Of a DNA stretch of 15,970 bases, positions 6,681 to 13,475 are shown piece by piece. Origin of the DNA: CAZNPW01 sp964575185. Its GTDB lineage: Bacteria > Pseudomonadota > Alphaproteobacteria > Rhodobacterales > Rhodobacteraceae. Under the pieces are notes generated by a model. It was not told where the DNA came from, searched no databases, and was given only the letters and a program-made list of their open reading frames with translations. The stretch covers positions 1-15,970 of the forward strand of contig CAZNPW010000060.1 of the NCBI GenBank assembly GCA_964575185.1, written 5' to 3'. Position 1 is the first letter of the stretch; each line of letters begins with the position of its first letter. A program made the position numbers and the translations under genes.

Positions 6681-8834
6681 TCAGAGGTCGAGCCGTGCGG
6701 CGAAGGCGGCGCGGTAGAGGGCCGAGAGGTCGGCGAGGGGCGCGCTGTCATGTCCGAGGGTCACGCGGTCGCCGCCGAAGGTGCCGACCTGCGCCACGGG
6801 GACGGTGGCGGCGGCGCGGAGGGCGGCGGCGTCGGCGGGAGTGCAGGCGAGGAGGTAGCGGGCCTGGTCCTCGCCGAAGAGGGTGGGGATGTCGGGGGCG
6901 GTCAGGGTCACGCCGATGCCGGCGGCCTCGGCCATCTCGAAGGCGGCGAGCGCGAGGCCGCCGTCGGAGAGGTCGGTGGCGGCACGGATGAGGGGGCGGT
7001 GGGCGCGGACGGCCTCGCCGTGGGCGCGTTCGGCGGCGAGGTCGACGGGGGGCGGGGGGCCGGCCTCGATGCCGAAGGCTTCCGCGAGAAGCGCGGACTG
7101 GCCGAGGTGGCCGCGGGTGGTGCCGATCAGGAGGGCGACGTCGCCGTCGGCCGGGTGGCCGTGGATCAGGTCTTCGGGGCGCGCGATGAGGCCGACCGCG
7201 CCGATGGTGGGGGTGGGCAGGATCGCCCGGCCGTCGGTTTCGTTGTAGAGCGAGATGTTGCCCGACACGATCGGCATGTCGAGCGCGCGGCAGGCCTCGC
7301 CGATCCCCCGGATGGCGCCGACGAGCTGGCCCATGATCGCGGGTTTCTCGGGGTTGCCGAAGTTGAGGTTGTCGGTCGCGGCGAGCGGCGTCGCGCCCAT
7401 CGCGGTGAGGTTGCGCCAGGCCTCGGCCACCGCCTGCATGCCGCCCGTCACGGGGTCGGCGGCGACGTAGCGGGGGGTCACGTCGGAGGTGAAGGCGAGC
7501 GCCTTGGTGGTGCCGTGGACGCGGACGACGCCGGCGGGCAGGCCGGGCGTCACCAGGGTGTCGGCCCCGACCTGGGCGTCGTACTGCTCCCATACCCAGT
7601 GTTTCCGGGCGTAGGTCGGGGAGCCGATCAGCGCGCGGAGGGCGGCGATGGGGGCGATGGCGGGGATTTCGGGCAAGGGCGCGGGCGGGGGTGTCGGCAC
7701 CCAGGGGCGGTCGTATTCGGGGGCGCTCGAGGCGAGCTTCGACAAGGGCAGGTCGGCCTTCACCTGACCCCGGTGGAGGATGAGGAAGCGGTCCTCGGGG
7801 ATCGTCTCGCCGATCACGGCGAAGTCGAGGTCCCACTTGGCGAAGATCGCGCGGGCCTCGGCCTCCTTCTCGGGGCGCAGGACCATCAGCATGCGTTCCT
7901 GCGATTCGGACAGCATCATCTCGTAGGCGGTCATCGCCGCCTCGCGCTGGGGCACGGCGTCGAGGTCGAGGCGGATGCCCAGGGACCCCTTGTCGCCCAT
8001 CTCGACCGCCGAGCAGGTCAGGCCGGCGGCACCCATGTCCTGGATCGAGATCACGGCGCCCGAGGCCATGAGCTCGAGGCAGGCCTCGAGCAGGCGCTTT
8101 TCGGTGAAGGGGTCGCCGACCTGGACGGTGGGGCGTTTCTCTTCGATCGTGTCGTCGAACTCGGCCGAGGCCATGGTGGCCCCGCCGACGCCGTCGCGCC
8201 CCGTCTTCGCGCCGAGGTAGACGACGGGCATGCCGACGCCCGAGGCGATGGAGTAGAAGATGCGGTCCGCGTCGGCGATGCCCGCGGCGAAGGCGTTGAC
8301 CAGGCAGTTGCCGTCGTAGCTGCGGTGGAAGCGGACCTCTCCCGCCACGGTCGGCACGCCGAAGGCGTTGCCGTAGCCGCCGATGCCCGCCACGACGCCC
8401 GCGACGAGCCGGCGGGTCTTCGGGTGCGCGGGGTCGCCGAAGCTGAGCGCGTTCATCGCGGCGACGGGGCGGGCACCCATGGTGAAGACGTCGCGCAGGA
8501 TGCCGCCGACGCCGGTCGCGGCGCCCTGGTAGGGCTCGATGTAGGAGGGGTGGTTGTGGCTTTCCATCTTGAAGATGACGGCGAGCCCGTCGCCGATATC
8601 GACGACGCCCGCGTTCTCGCCCGGGCCGCAGATGACCCGGGGGCCGGTGGTGGGCAGGGTGCGGAGCCAGCGCTTCGACGACTTGTAGGAACAGTGTTCG
8701 TTCCACATCGCCGAGAAGATGCCGAGTTCGGTGAAGCTCGGCACGCGGCCGATGATGTCCAGCAGGCGGTCGTATTCGTCGGGCTTCAGGCCGTGGGCGG
8801 CCACGAGGTCGGGGGTGATCGTCGGGTCCGTCAT
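6681..8834 (-). CDS. purL: Phosphoribosylformylglycinamidine synthase subunit PurL
   Basis: The 717-residue protein is the small-type PurL, the ATP-dependent synthetase subunit that converts FGAR to FGAM in purine synthesis, working with PurQ (glutaminase) and PurS. Motifs seen: FSAMWNEHCSYKSSK (active-site His at residue 47), the nucleotide-binding GVGGILRDVFTMGARPVAA, SGVGMPVVYLGAKTGRDGVGG, and the second-half repeat VSGNISLYNET followed by DLSDGGLALA near the C-terminus. Length is typical for the PurS/PurQ-dependent form. ATG 8834 gives the family N-terminus (MTDPTITPDLVAAHGLKPDEY); the binding site is weak (GGCAGG) and sits in a 15-bp duplicated stretch. It leads a minus-strand run with bolA and grxD, and is insulated upstream by the terminator at 8976-9004. 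Confidence 0.98.
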   Translation of the reverse strand: MTDPTITPDLVAAHGLKPDEYDRLLDIIGRVPSFTELGIFSAMWNEHCSYKSSKRWLRTLPTTGPRVICGPGENAGVVDIGDGLAVIFKMESHNHPSYIEPYQGAATGVGGILRDVFTMGARPVAAMNALSFGDPAHPKTRRLVAGVVAGIGGYGNAFGVPTVAGEVRFHRSYDGNCLVNAFAAGIADADRIFYSIASGVGMPVVYLGAKTGRDGVGGATMASAEFDDTIEEKRPTVQVGDPFTEKRLLEACLELMASGAVISIQDMGAAGLTCSAVEMGDKGSLGIRLDLDAVPQREAAMTAYEMMLSESQERMLMVLRPEKEAEARAIFAKWDLDFAVIGETIPEDRFLILHRGQVKADLPLSKLASSAPEYDRPWVPTPPPAPLPEIPAIAPIAALRALIGSPTYARKHWVWEQYDAQVGADTLVTPGLPAGVVRVHGTTKALAFTSDVTPRYVAADPVTGGMQAVAEAWRNLTAMGATPLAATDNLNFGNPEKPAIMGQLVGAIRGIGEACRALDMPIVSGNISLYNETDGRAILPTPTIGAVGLIARPEDLIHGHPADGDVALLIGTTRGHLGQSALLAEAFGIEAGPPPPVDLAAERAHGEAVRAHRPLIRAATDLSDGGLALAAFEMAEAAGIGVTLTAPDIPTLFGEDQARYLLACTPADAAALRAAATVPVAQVGTFGGDRVTLGHDSAPLADLSALYRAAFAARLDL

Positions 8835-8836
8835 GC

Positions 8837-8866
8837 GGTGCCTGCCCAGAGGGTGCCTGCCCAGAG
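8837..8866. repeat. Perfect 15-bp tandem duplication in the purL leader
   Basis: GGTGCCTGCCCAGAG occurs twice without a gap (8837-8851 and 8852-8866). On the purL sense strand each copy reads CTCTGGGCAGGCACC, and the proximal copy contains the only binding-site-like sequence (GGCAGG) before the purL ATG. The duplication adds a second, more distant copy of the same putative site. Confidence 0.9.
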
Positions 8867-8975
8867 TCGCTGCCTTCTAGGCGATTGCCCGCCGCCGGGA
8901 AAGGCCGCGGGCACCGGGGCGTCGGGGTGGCCGGACGGGCCGGGGCGGCACGGGCGATCCCCCGCCCGTCGGACC

Positions 8976-9004
8976 AAAAAAAAGGCCGAGCGCAAGGCTC
9001 GGCC
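8976..9004 (-). terminator. Rho-independent terminator of the putative sRNA
   Basis: On the minus strand GGCCGAGC (9004-8997), a five-base loop and GCTCGGCC (8991-8984) form a perfect eight-bp GC-rich stem, followed directly by eight Ts (8983-8976). This is the clearest intrinsic terminator in the window. It ends transcription from the sRNA promoter and from any lysR read-through, before purL. Confidence 0.92.
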
Positions 9005-9058
9005 AAAGTCCAACAGGGAGGTTCGTGTCGGGCAAGAGCGAACTCGACTGCCCTTCAC
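8976..9058 (-). ncRNA. Putative trans-acting sRNA, AbcR/alpha-r15-like, about 83 nt
   Basis: The gap between purL and the LysR gene holds every part of a small-RNA gene on the minus strand. A sigma70-like promoter at 9094-9066 predicts a start near 9058. The RNA would open with a hairpin (GGGCA at 9053-9049 pairing with UGCCC at 9034-9030, with an inner GAG-UUCG-CUC), continue with an apparently unpaired stretch containing ACCUCCCUG (about 9020-9012), and end in a perfect stem with a U8 tail (9004-8976). CCUCCC is complementary to Shine-Dalgarno sequences, as in the AbcR/alpha-r15 sRNAs of Rhizobiales, which repress transporter mRNAs and lie beside an LsrB/VtlR-type LysR gene. The same neighbourhood is seen here. 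No coding frame fits. Family assignment is inference from synteny and motif; the gene call itself rests on promoter and terminator. Confidence 0.72.
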
Positions 9059-9065
9059 GAGGGAA

Positions 9066-9094
9066 AAGATACGTCTGCGGGCCGCGCGTTTCAA
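9066..9094 (-). promoter_or_regulatory. Sigma70-like promoter of the putative sRNA
   Basis: On the minus strand TTGAAA (9094-9089, five of six consensus bases) and TATCTT (9071-9066, four of six) are separated by exactly 17 bp. This is the best promoter match noticed in the window. Initiation would be near 9058, giving an RNA ending at the U-tract at 8976. Confidence 0.7.
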
Positions 9095-9124
9095 GGTAAG
9101 GGATGCCGCAGTGGGGGAAACCCT

Positions 9125-9145
9125 GCCATGCATCGGGCGCATGGC
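9125..9145. promoter_or_regulatory. LysR-type dyad operator upstream of the sRNA promoter
   Basis: GCCATGC, seven bases, then GCATGGC form a perfect inverted repeat centred at 9135, about 76 bp upstream of the predicted sRNA start. It contains the LysR-family T-N11-A pattern (T9129, A9141) at the heart of the dyad, also readable as CATG-N9-CATG. The position is close to the usual activator site of LysR regulators. It lies only 51 bp beyond the lysR stop codon, so it could instead be a weak 3' hairpin of lysR, but there is no U-tract on that strand. Confidence 0.6.
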
Positions 9146-9195
9146 TTTTCTGACGCTGGCTTCACGCGGCCGTCACCGACTTCGCCGCGATTCGG

Positions 9196-10089
9196 TCAGT
9201 CGGACATGCGCCTGCGGAAGCTCATGATCTCGTCGGTCACGAACTCGCGGAAGGCCGCCACGCGCTTGGAATGGCGCAGCTCCTCGGGGTAGGCGAGGAA
9301 GACGGGCACGTCCTGGCTTTCGACGTCGGGCAGGACGCGGACGAGGTGGGGGAAATCCTCGGTGATGTAGTCGGGCAGGACGCCGATGCCGAGGTGGTTC
9401 AGCACGCCCTGCAGGACGCCGAAGTAGTTGTTGACGGTGAAGGTGGACGGAATGTCGTGGCTCATCAGCTCGGCCACGAGGAGCGCCCCGGCGGCGACCT
9501 GGGCGGTGCCCGCGTGCTGGCAGATCAGGCGATGGGCGGTGAAGTCGTCCATCGTGTCGGGGGTGCCGTGTTCGGCGAGGTATTCGGCCGTCGCGTAAAG
9601 CCGCATCCGGATGTTCATCAGCCGCTTGCGGATCAGGTCCGCCTGGCTCGGTTCCTTCATGCGGATGGCCACGTCAGCCTCGCGCATCGGCAGGTCGAGG
9701 ACGCGTTCCTCCAGCATCAGGTCGATCTTCAGGCTGGGAAACTTGGCGAAGAGCTTGGGCAGGCGGGGGGCGAGCCAGAGCGTGCCGAAGCCCGTGGTGG
9801 TGGTCACGCGCAGTTCGCCGAAGACCTCGTCCTCCGAATCGCGGATGCGGGCGGCGGTGGCGTCGAGGCGTTTCACCATCGCCTGGGTCGCGTCGAACAG
9901 CAGTTCGCCCTGTTCGGTCAGGATCAGGCCGCGGGCGTGGCGGTGGAAGAGCGTGACGGCAAGCTGCTCCTCCAGCGCGCGGATCTGGCGGCTGACGGCG
10001 GATTGCGACAGGTGCAGGACCTCGCCCGCGTGGGTGAGGCTGCCCTTGTCGGCGACCGCGTGGAAGATGCGCAGCTTGTCCCAGTCCAT
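9196..10089 (-). CDS. LysR family transcriptional regulator, LsrB/VtlR-like
   Basis: The 297-residue protein has an N-terminal winged helix-turn-helix (residues about 1-60: MDWDKLRIFHAVADKGSLTH, LSQSAVSRQIRALEEQLAVTLFHRHARG) and a C-terminal LysR substrate-binding domain (about 90-290). The MDWDKLRIFHA start and the FHRHARGLILTEQGELL segment closely recall LsrB of Sinorhizobium and VtlR of Brucella, regulators linked to oxidative stress, envelope traits and the AbcR sRNAs. ATG 10089 is chosen because it gives that exact start and has AAGGGG about nine bases upstream; the longer start at 10143 adds 18 unrelated residues. A CATG-N9-CATG site lies about 60 bp upstream of the ATG, suggesting self-regulation, and the sRNA gene follows downstream. 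Assignment to the LsrB group is from memory of the sequence, not alignment. Confidence 0.93.
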   Translation of the reverse strand: MDWDKLRIFHAVADKGSLTHAGEVLHLSQSAVSRQIRALEEQLAVTLFHRHARGLILTEQGELLFDATQAMVKRLDATAARIRDSEDEVFGELRVTTTTGFGTLWLAPRLPKLFAKFPSLKIDLMLEERVLDLPMREADVAIRMKEPSQADLIRKRLMNIRMRLYATAEYLAEHGTPDTMDDFTAHRLICQHAGTAQVAAGALLVAELMSHDIPSTFTVNNYFGVLQGVLNHLGIGVLPDYITEDFPHLVRVLPDVESQDVPVFLAYPEELRHSKRVAAFREFVTDEIMSFRRRMSD

Positions 10090-10140
10090 GCGCGGCCCCT
10101 TAGCAGTTTCCGCGTCCGAGGTATGCAGAAAACGCCCCGA

Positions 10141-10157
10141 CATGAAGACGCAACATG
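10141..10157. promoter_or_regulatory. LysR-type CATG-N9-CATG site in the lysR upstream region
   Basis: CATG at 10141-10144 and CATG at 10154-10157 are separated by nine bases, giving T-N11-A with the same arms and spacing as the dyad at 9127-9143 before the sRNA. It is centred 60 bp upstream of the lysR start codon and 56 bp upstream of the divergent acyltransferase start, a typical place for a LysR regulator to control its own gene and a divergent neighbour. Confidence 0.5.
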
Positions 10158-10190
10158 CCTGTCACGCAACTCTGTCATCGCGGGGGAAGA

Positions 10191-10207
10191 CATGGAGGGG
10201 ACCCATG
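10191..10207. promoter_or_regulatory. Third CATG-N9-CATG match, over the acyltransferase start codon
   Basis: A further CATG-N9-CATG spans the ribosome binding site and ATG of the acyltransferase gene, centred exactly 50 bp from the site at 10141-10157. LysR tetramers often contact two sites about this far apart, but one arm here includes the start codon, so chance is a serious alternative. Confidence 0.25.
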
Positions 10208-11125
10208 CGGCAGGACTCACACCGGGCGACGCGCGACATCAGCTATGCCCCGGCGGCGCGCAGCCGCACCGGGCGGACCGTCATCCGGCTTCTGGAGAAC
10301 GCGACGGGGCGGCTGTCGCTGATCCGGCGGGCCGAGGGGTACGAGGCGGACCTGGCCGCCGGGCGGTCGTTCTGGGAGGTGATCCCCGAACGCTTCGGCC
10401 TGAGGCTGGACGTCATCGGCGGGTCGCTCGCGAACATCCCCGCGACCGGGCCGCTGGTGTTGATCGCGAACCACCCGTTCGGGATTCTCGACGGGCTGAT
10501 GATGGGCCACATGCTCGACCGCCGGCGGCCGGAGTTCCGCATCCTGGCGAATGCGGTCTTCCGCCGGGCGCGGGCGCTCGACCGGGTGCTGCTGCCGATC
10601 TCGTTCGACGACACGGCCGAGGCGGTGCGGGCGAACATCGCGGCGCGGGCGACGGCGCTGGACCTGCTGGGGCAGGGGGGCGCGATCGGGGTGTTTCCGG
10701 GCGGGACCGTCAGCACCTCGGCCACGGCCTTCGGCCACCCGATGGACCCCGGCTGGCGCAACTTCACCGCCAGGATGATCGCGAAGTCGGACGCCGCGGT
10801 GGTGCCGGTGTTCTTCGAGGGGCACAATTCGCGGCTGTTCCAGCTCGCCAGCCGGGTGAACCATGCACTGCGGCTCGGGCTTCTGATCCGCGAGTTCCGG
10901 GCCCGCGTCGACACGCCGGTGCGCGTGGTGATCGGGCGGCCGCTGTCGCCCGCGACGCTGGCCCTGCCGCCCGGTGCGCTGATGGAGGCGCTGCGGCGCG
11001 AGACCTATGCGCTTTCGCCCGCCGTGCTGCCGTCCTATGATCCGGGCTACGAGTTCGAGGCGCGGTACCGGAAGGACGGCAGGGCATGGCGGTCGGGGTC
11101 TTCGATTCGGGGCTTGGCGGGCTGA
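10205..11125 (+). CDS. Lysophospholipid (1-acylglycerol-phosphate) acyltransferase family protein
   Basis: The 306-residue protein belongs to the PlsC-like acyltransferases, which transfer acyl chains onto lysophospholipids or lyso-ornithine lipid at the inner membrane. The catalytic motif reads NHPFGILDG with His at 90 and Asp at 96, the five-residue-spaced variant found in hemolysin-related members rather than the standard HX4D. The acceptor-binding motif is GVFPGGTVS (FPGGT at 164-168). ATG 10205 follows GGAGGGG by four bases. The final 13 codons overlap the start of murI by 40 bp, giving a C-terminus (GSSIRGLAG) that is simply the other reading of the murI start. OlsA-type function in ornithine lipid synthesis is possible, but no olsB partner lies in the window. 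It heads a long plus-strand run. Confidence 0.87.
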   Translation: MRQDSHRATRDISYAPAARSRTGRTVIRLLENATGRLSLIRRAEGYEADLAAGRSFWEVIPERFGLRLDVIGGSLANIPATGPLVLIANHPFGILDGLMMGHMLDRRRPEFRILANAVFRRARALDRVLLPISFDDTAEAVRANIAARATALDLLGQGGAIGVFPGGTVSTSATAFGHPMDPGWRNFTARMIAKSDAAVVPVFFEGHNSRLFQLASRVNHALRLGLLIREFRARVDTPVRVVIGRPLSPATLALPPGALMEALRRETYALSPAVLPSYDPGYEFEARYRKDGRAWRSGSSIRGLAG

Positions 11126-11898
11126 CGGTCCTGGACGCGGTCAGCAAGCGGCTGCCCGACGTGCCCTTCGTCTACCTCGGCGACAATCTCCGCGCGCCCT
11201 ACGGCGTGCGCACCGCCGACGACATCTTTGCCCTGACCACGGCGGCGGTGGAGCGGCTGTGGGAAGAGGGCTGCGACCTGGTCATCCTGGCCTGCAACAC
11301 GGCGTCGGCGGCGGCGCTGAAGCGGATGCAGGAGACCTGGGTGCCCGCCGACAAGCGCGTGCTCGGCGTCTTCGTGCCGCTGATCGAGGCGCTGACCGAA
11401 CGGCAGTGGGGCGACAACTCCCCCCCGCGCGAGGTCGCGGTGAGGCACGTCGCGCTGTTCGCCACGCCCGCGACGGTGGCGAGCCGCGCGTTCCAGCGCG
11501 AGCTTGCCTTCCGGGCCATCGGCGTGGACGTCGAGGCGCAGCCCTGCGGCGGGGTGGTGGACGCGATCGAGGCGGGCGACGAGGCGCTGGCCGAAAGCCT
11601 GATCCGCGCGCATGTGGAGGCCCTGAAGCGGCGGATGCCGCACCCGGAGGCGGCGGTGCTGGGCTGCACGCATTATCCGCTGATGGAGCAGGCCTTCGCG
11701 GATGCGCTCGGGCCGCAGGTCACGGTCTACTCGCAGGCGGGTCTCGTGGCCGAGGCGCTGGCCGATTACCTGCAGCGCCGCCCCGCGATGCGCGGGCCCG
11801 GCACGGTGGCGCGGTTCCTGACGACCGGCGACCCGCGTGCCGTCAGCGACCGCGCGACGCAGTTCCTGCGGCGCCGGGTGGTGTTCGAGGCGGCTTGA
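11086..11898 (+). CDS. murI: Glutamate racemase
   Basis: The 270-residue enzyme interconverts L- and D-glutamate, supplying D-Glu for peptidoglycan. Key elements are visible: GVFDSGLGGLTVL with the conserved Asp at 7, ACNTASA with catalytic Cys at 70, and the second half-site GCTHYPLM with catalytic Cys at 194. YLGDNLRAPYGVR corresponds to the family's GD-x-x-x-x-PYG segment. Length is typical (about 255-285). ATG 11086 gives the family N-terminus MAVGVFDSG, with AAGGA about 11 bases upstream, and lies inside the end of the acyltransferase gene. argC follows after 51 bp. No damage is seen. Confidence 0.96.
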   Translation: MAVGVFDSGLGGLTVLDAVSKRLPDVPFVYLGDNLRAPYGVRTADDIFALTTAAVERLWEEGCDLVILACNTASAAALKRMQETWVPADKRVLGVFVPLIEALTERQWGDNSPPREVAVRHVALFATPATVASRAFQRELAFRAIGVDVEAQPCGGVVDAIEAGDEALAESLIRAHVEALKRRMPHPEAAVLGCTHYPLMEQAFADALGPQVTVYSQAGLVAEALADYLQRRPAMRGPGTVARFLTTGDPRAVSDRATQFLRRRVVFEAA

Positions 11899-11949
11899 AT
11901 CCTTGCCGGTTTTCGCCGCATGTGGCGCGTGGTTCCGCAGGGTGAGGCC

Positions 11950-12978
11950 ATGACGCGTCCCATCGGCATTCTCGGCGCCTCGGGCTATACCGGGGCGGAG
12001 CTTGTCCGGCTGATCGCCGGGCATCCGGGGCTGCGCATCGCCGCGCTGGCGGCGGACCGCAAGGCGGGGATGGAGATGGGGGAGGTCTTCCCGCACCTCG
12101 GCCACCTCGGCCTGCCGCGGCTGGCCAAGATCGACGACATCGATTTTTCCGGCCTGGATCTGTGCTTCTGCGCGCTTCCGCATGCGACGACCCAGGCGGT
12201 CGTGGCGCGGCTGCCGCGACGCCTGCGGATCGTCGATTTGTCGGCGGATTTCCGGCTGCGGGACGTGGCGGCCTACGAAAGGTGGTATGGCCAGCCGCAT
12301 GCCGCACCGGACCTGCAGGCCGAGGCGGTCTACGGCCTGACCGAGTTCTACCGGCCCGAGATCCGCGCCGGGCGGCTTGTCGCGGGGACCGGCTGCAACG
12401 CCGCCGCCGGGCAGTATGCGCTGCGGCCGCTGATCGCGGACGGCGCGATCGACCTCGACCGCATCGTGATCGACCTGAAGGCGGGCGTCAGCGGGGCGGG
12501 GCGGAGCCTGAAGGAGAACCTGCTGCACGCCGAGCTCAGCGAGGGCACGCAGGCCTACGGCTTCGGCGGCACGCACCGGCACCTGGGGGAGTTCGACCAG
12601 GAGTTTTCGCTGGTCGCGGGGCGCGAGGTGCGGGTCCAGTTCACGCCGCACCTTCTGCCGATGAACCGCGGGATCCTGGCCACCTGCTACGTCGATGGCG
12701 ACCCGGCCCGGGTCCATGCCGCGCTGGTCCGGGCCTACGCCGATGAAACCTTCGTGAAGGTGCTGCCCATGGGCCGGTTGCCCTCGACTCGCGACGTCCG
12801 CGGCTCCAATTTCTGCCTGCTGGGCGTGGCGGGGGACAGGATGGCGGGACGAAGCATGGTCGTCAGCGTGATCGACAACCTGACCAAGGGATCGTCGGGG
12901 CAGGCGCTGCAGAACGCGAACCTGATGCTCGGCCTGCCCGAGGCGACCGGACTTCTCGCCCCGGCGGTGTTTCCGTGA
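11950..12978 (+). CDS. argC: N-acetyl-gamma-glutamyl-phosphate reductase
   Basis: The 342-residue NADPH-dependent enzyme reduces N-acetylglutamyl phosphate to the semialdehyde, the third step of arginine synthesis. The Rossmann motif GILGASGYTGAELVRL is at the start. The catalytic Cys is at 149 in AGTGCNAAAGQYAL, and later motifs include KAGVSGAGRSLKE, GTHRHLGEFDQE, FTPHLLPMNRGI and the C-terminal VVSVIDNLTKGSSGQALQN. Length fits the long ArgC type. ATG 11950 is preferred over a start at 11920 because it begins right at the Rossmann strand and has GTGAGG just upstream. The stop TGA overlaps the ccmE GTG (GTGA at 12975-12978), so the two are probably translationally coupled. Confidence 0.97.
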   Translation: MTRPIGILGASGYTGAELVRLIAGHPGLRIAALAADRKAGMEMGEVFPHLGHLGLPRLAKIDDIDFSGLDLCFCALPHATTQAVVARLPRRLRIVDLSADFRLRDVAAYERWYGQPHAAPDLQAEAVYGLTEFYRPEIRAGRLVAGTGCNAAAGQYALRPLIADGAIDLDRIVIDLKAGVSGAGRSLKENLLHAELSEGTQAYGFGGTHRHLGEFDQEFSLVAGREVRVQFTPHLLPMNRGILATCYVDGDPARVHAALVRAYADETFVKVLPMGRLPSTRDVRGSNFCLLGVAGDRMAGRSMVVSVIDNLTKGSSGQALQNANLMLGLPEATGLLAPAVFP

Positions 12979-13424
12979 AGCGGCTGAAGAAGCAGCGGCG
13001 CATCCAGGTCGTCGTGCTCGCAGCACTCGCGCTGATGCTGGGCACGGGTCTCGTCGGCTATGCGATGCGCGACGGCATCAACTTCTTCCGCGCCCCGGCG
13101 CAGGTCATGTCGGATCCGCCCGCGCCGGGCGAGGTGTTCCGCCTGGGCGGGCTGGTCGCCACGGGCTCGCTGGTGCGCGGGCAGGGCGCGACGGTGACGT
13201 TCCGCATCACCGACGGCGCGGTCTCGATCCCGGTCGCCTACACGGGCATCCTGCCCGACCTCTTCGGCGAGGGGCAGGGCACCATTGCGCTCGGCCAGAT
13301 GCAGGGCGACACCTTCGTCGCCACCGAGGTCCTGGCCCGGCACGACGAGACCTACATGCCGCCCGAGGTGATCGACGCGCTGAAGGCGCAGGGGGTCTAC
13401 CAGCCGCCCGGGACGGGGAGTTAA
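12975..13424 (+). CDS. ccmE: Cytochrome c maturation heme chaperone CcmE
   Basis: The 149-residue periplasm-facing protein binds heme covalently and passes it to the CcmF/CcmH ligase complex. It starts with a positively charged tail (MKRLKKQRRIQVVV) and one membrane anchor (about 10-30), then an OB-fold domain with FRLGGLVATGSL and PVAYTGILPDLF. The heme-attachment motif HDETYMPPEV has the covalent His at 123 and Tyr at 127. The start is GTG at 12975, overlapping the argC stop by four bases; there is no equally placed ATG. Length is normal. The muramidase gene follows after 51 bp, whereas in many relatives I would expect ccmF or ccmH next; those must be elsewhere here. Confidence 0.96.
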   Translation: MKRLKKQRRIQVVVLAALALMLGTGLVGYAMRDGINFFRAPAQVMSDPPAPGEVFRLGGLVATGSLVRGQGATVTFRITDGAVSIPVAYTGILPDLFGEGQGTIALGQMQGDTFVATEVLARHDETYMPPEVIDALKAQGVYQPPGTGS

Positions 13425-13475
13425 GGCCGGGTTAAGCGCGGGCGTCGAGGCTGCCTCCGACAGCGGGGGTGGCCG

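Noticed and set aside
9125..9145. Intrinsic terminator of lysR formed by the GCCATGC dyad
   Set aside because: On the lysR strand no U-tract follows; the clear terminator lies further on at 8976-9004. A weak TTTTC follows only on the plus strand, where no gene ends.
6504..9227. Plus-strand 907-residue open frame antisense to purL
   Set aside because: It is a shadow of purL in very GC-rich DNA, with Gly/Arg/Ala/His-rich low-complexity product; the minus strand has complete PurL motifs.
11047..13026. Minus-strand 659-residue frame opposite murI and argC
   Set aside because: Shadow frame; murI and argC are intact with catalytic residues on the plus strand.
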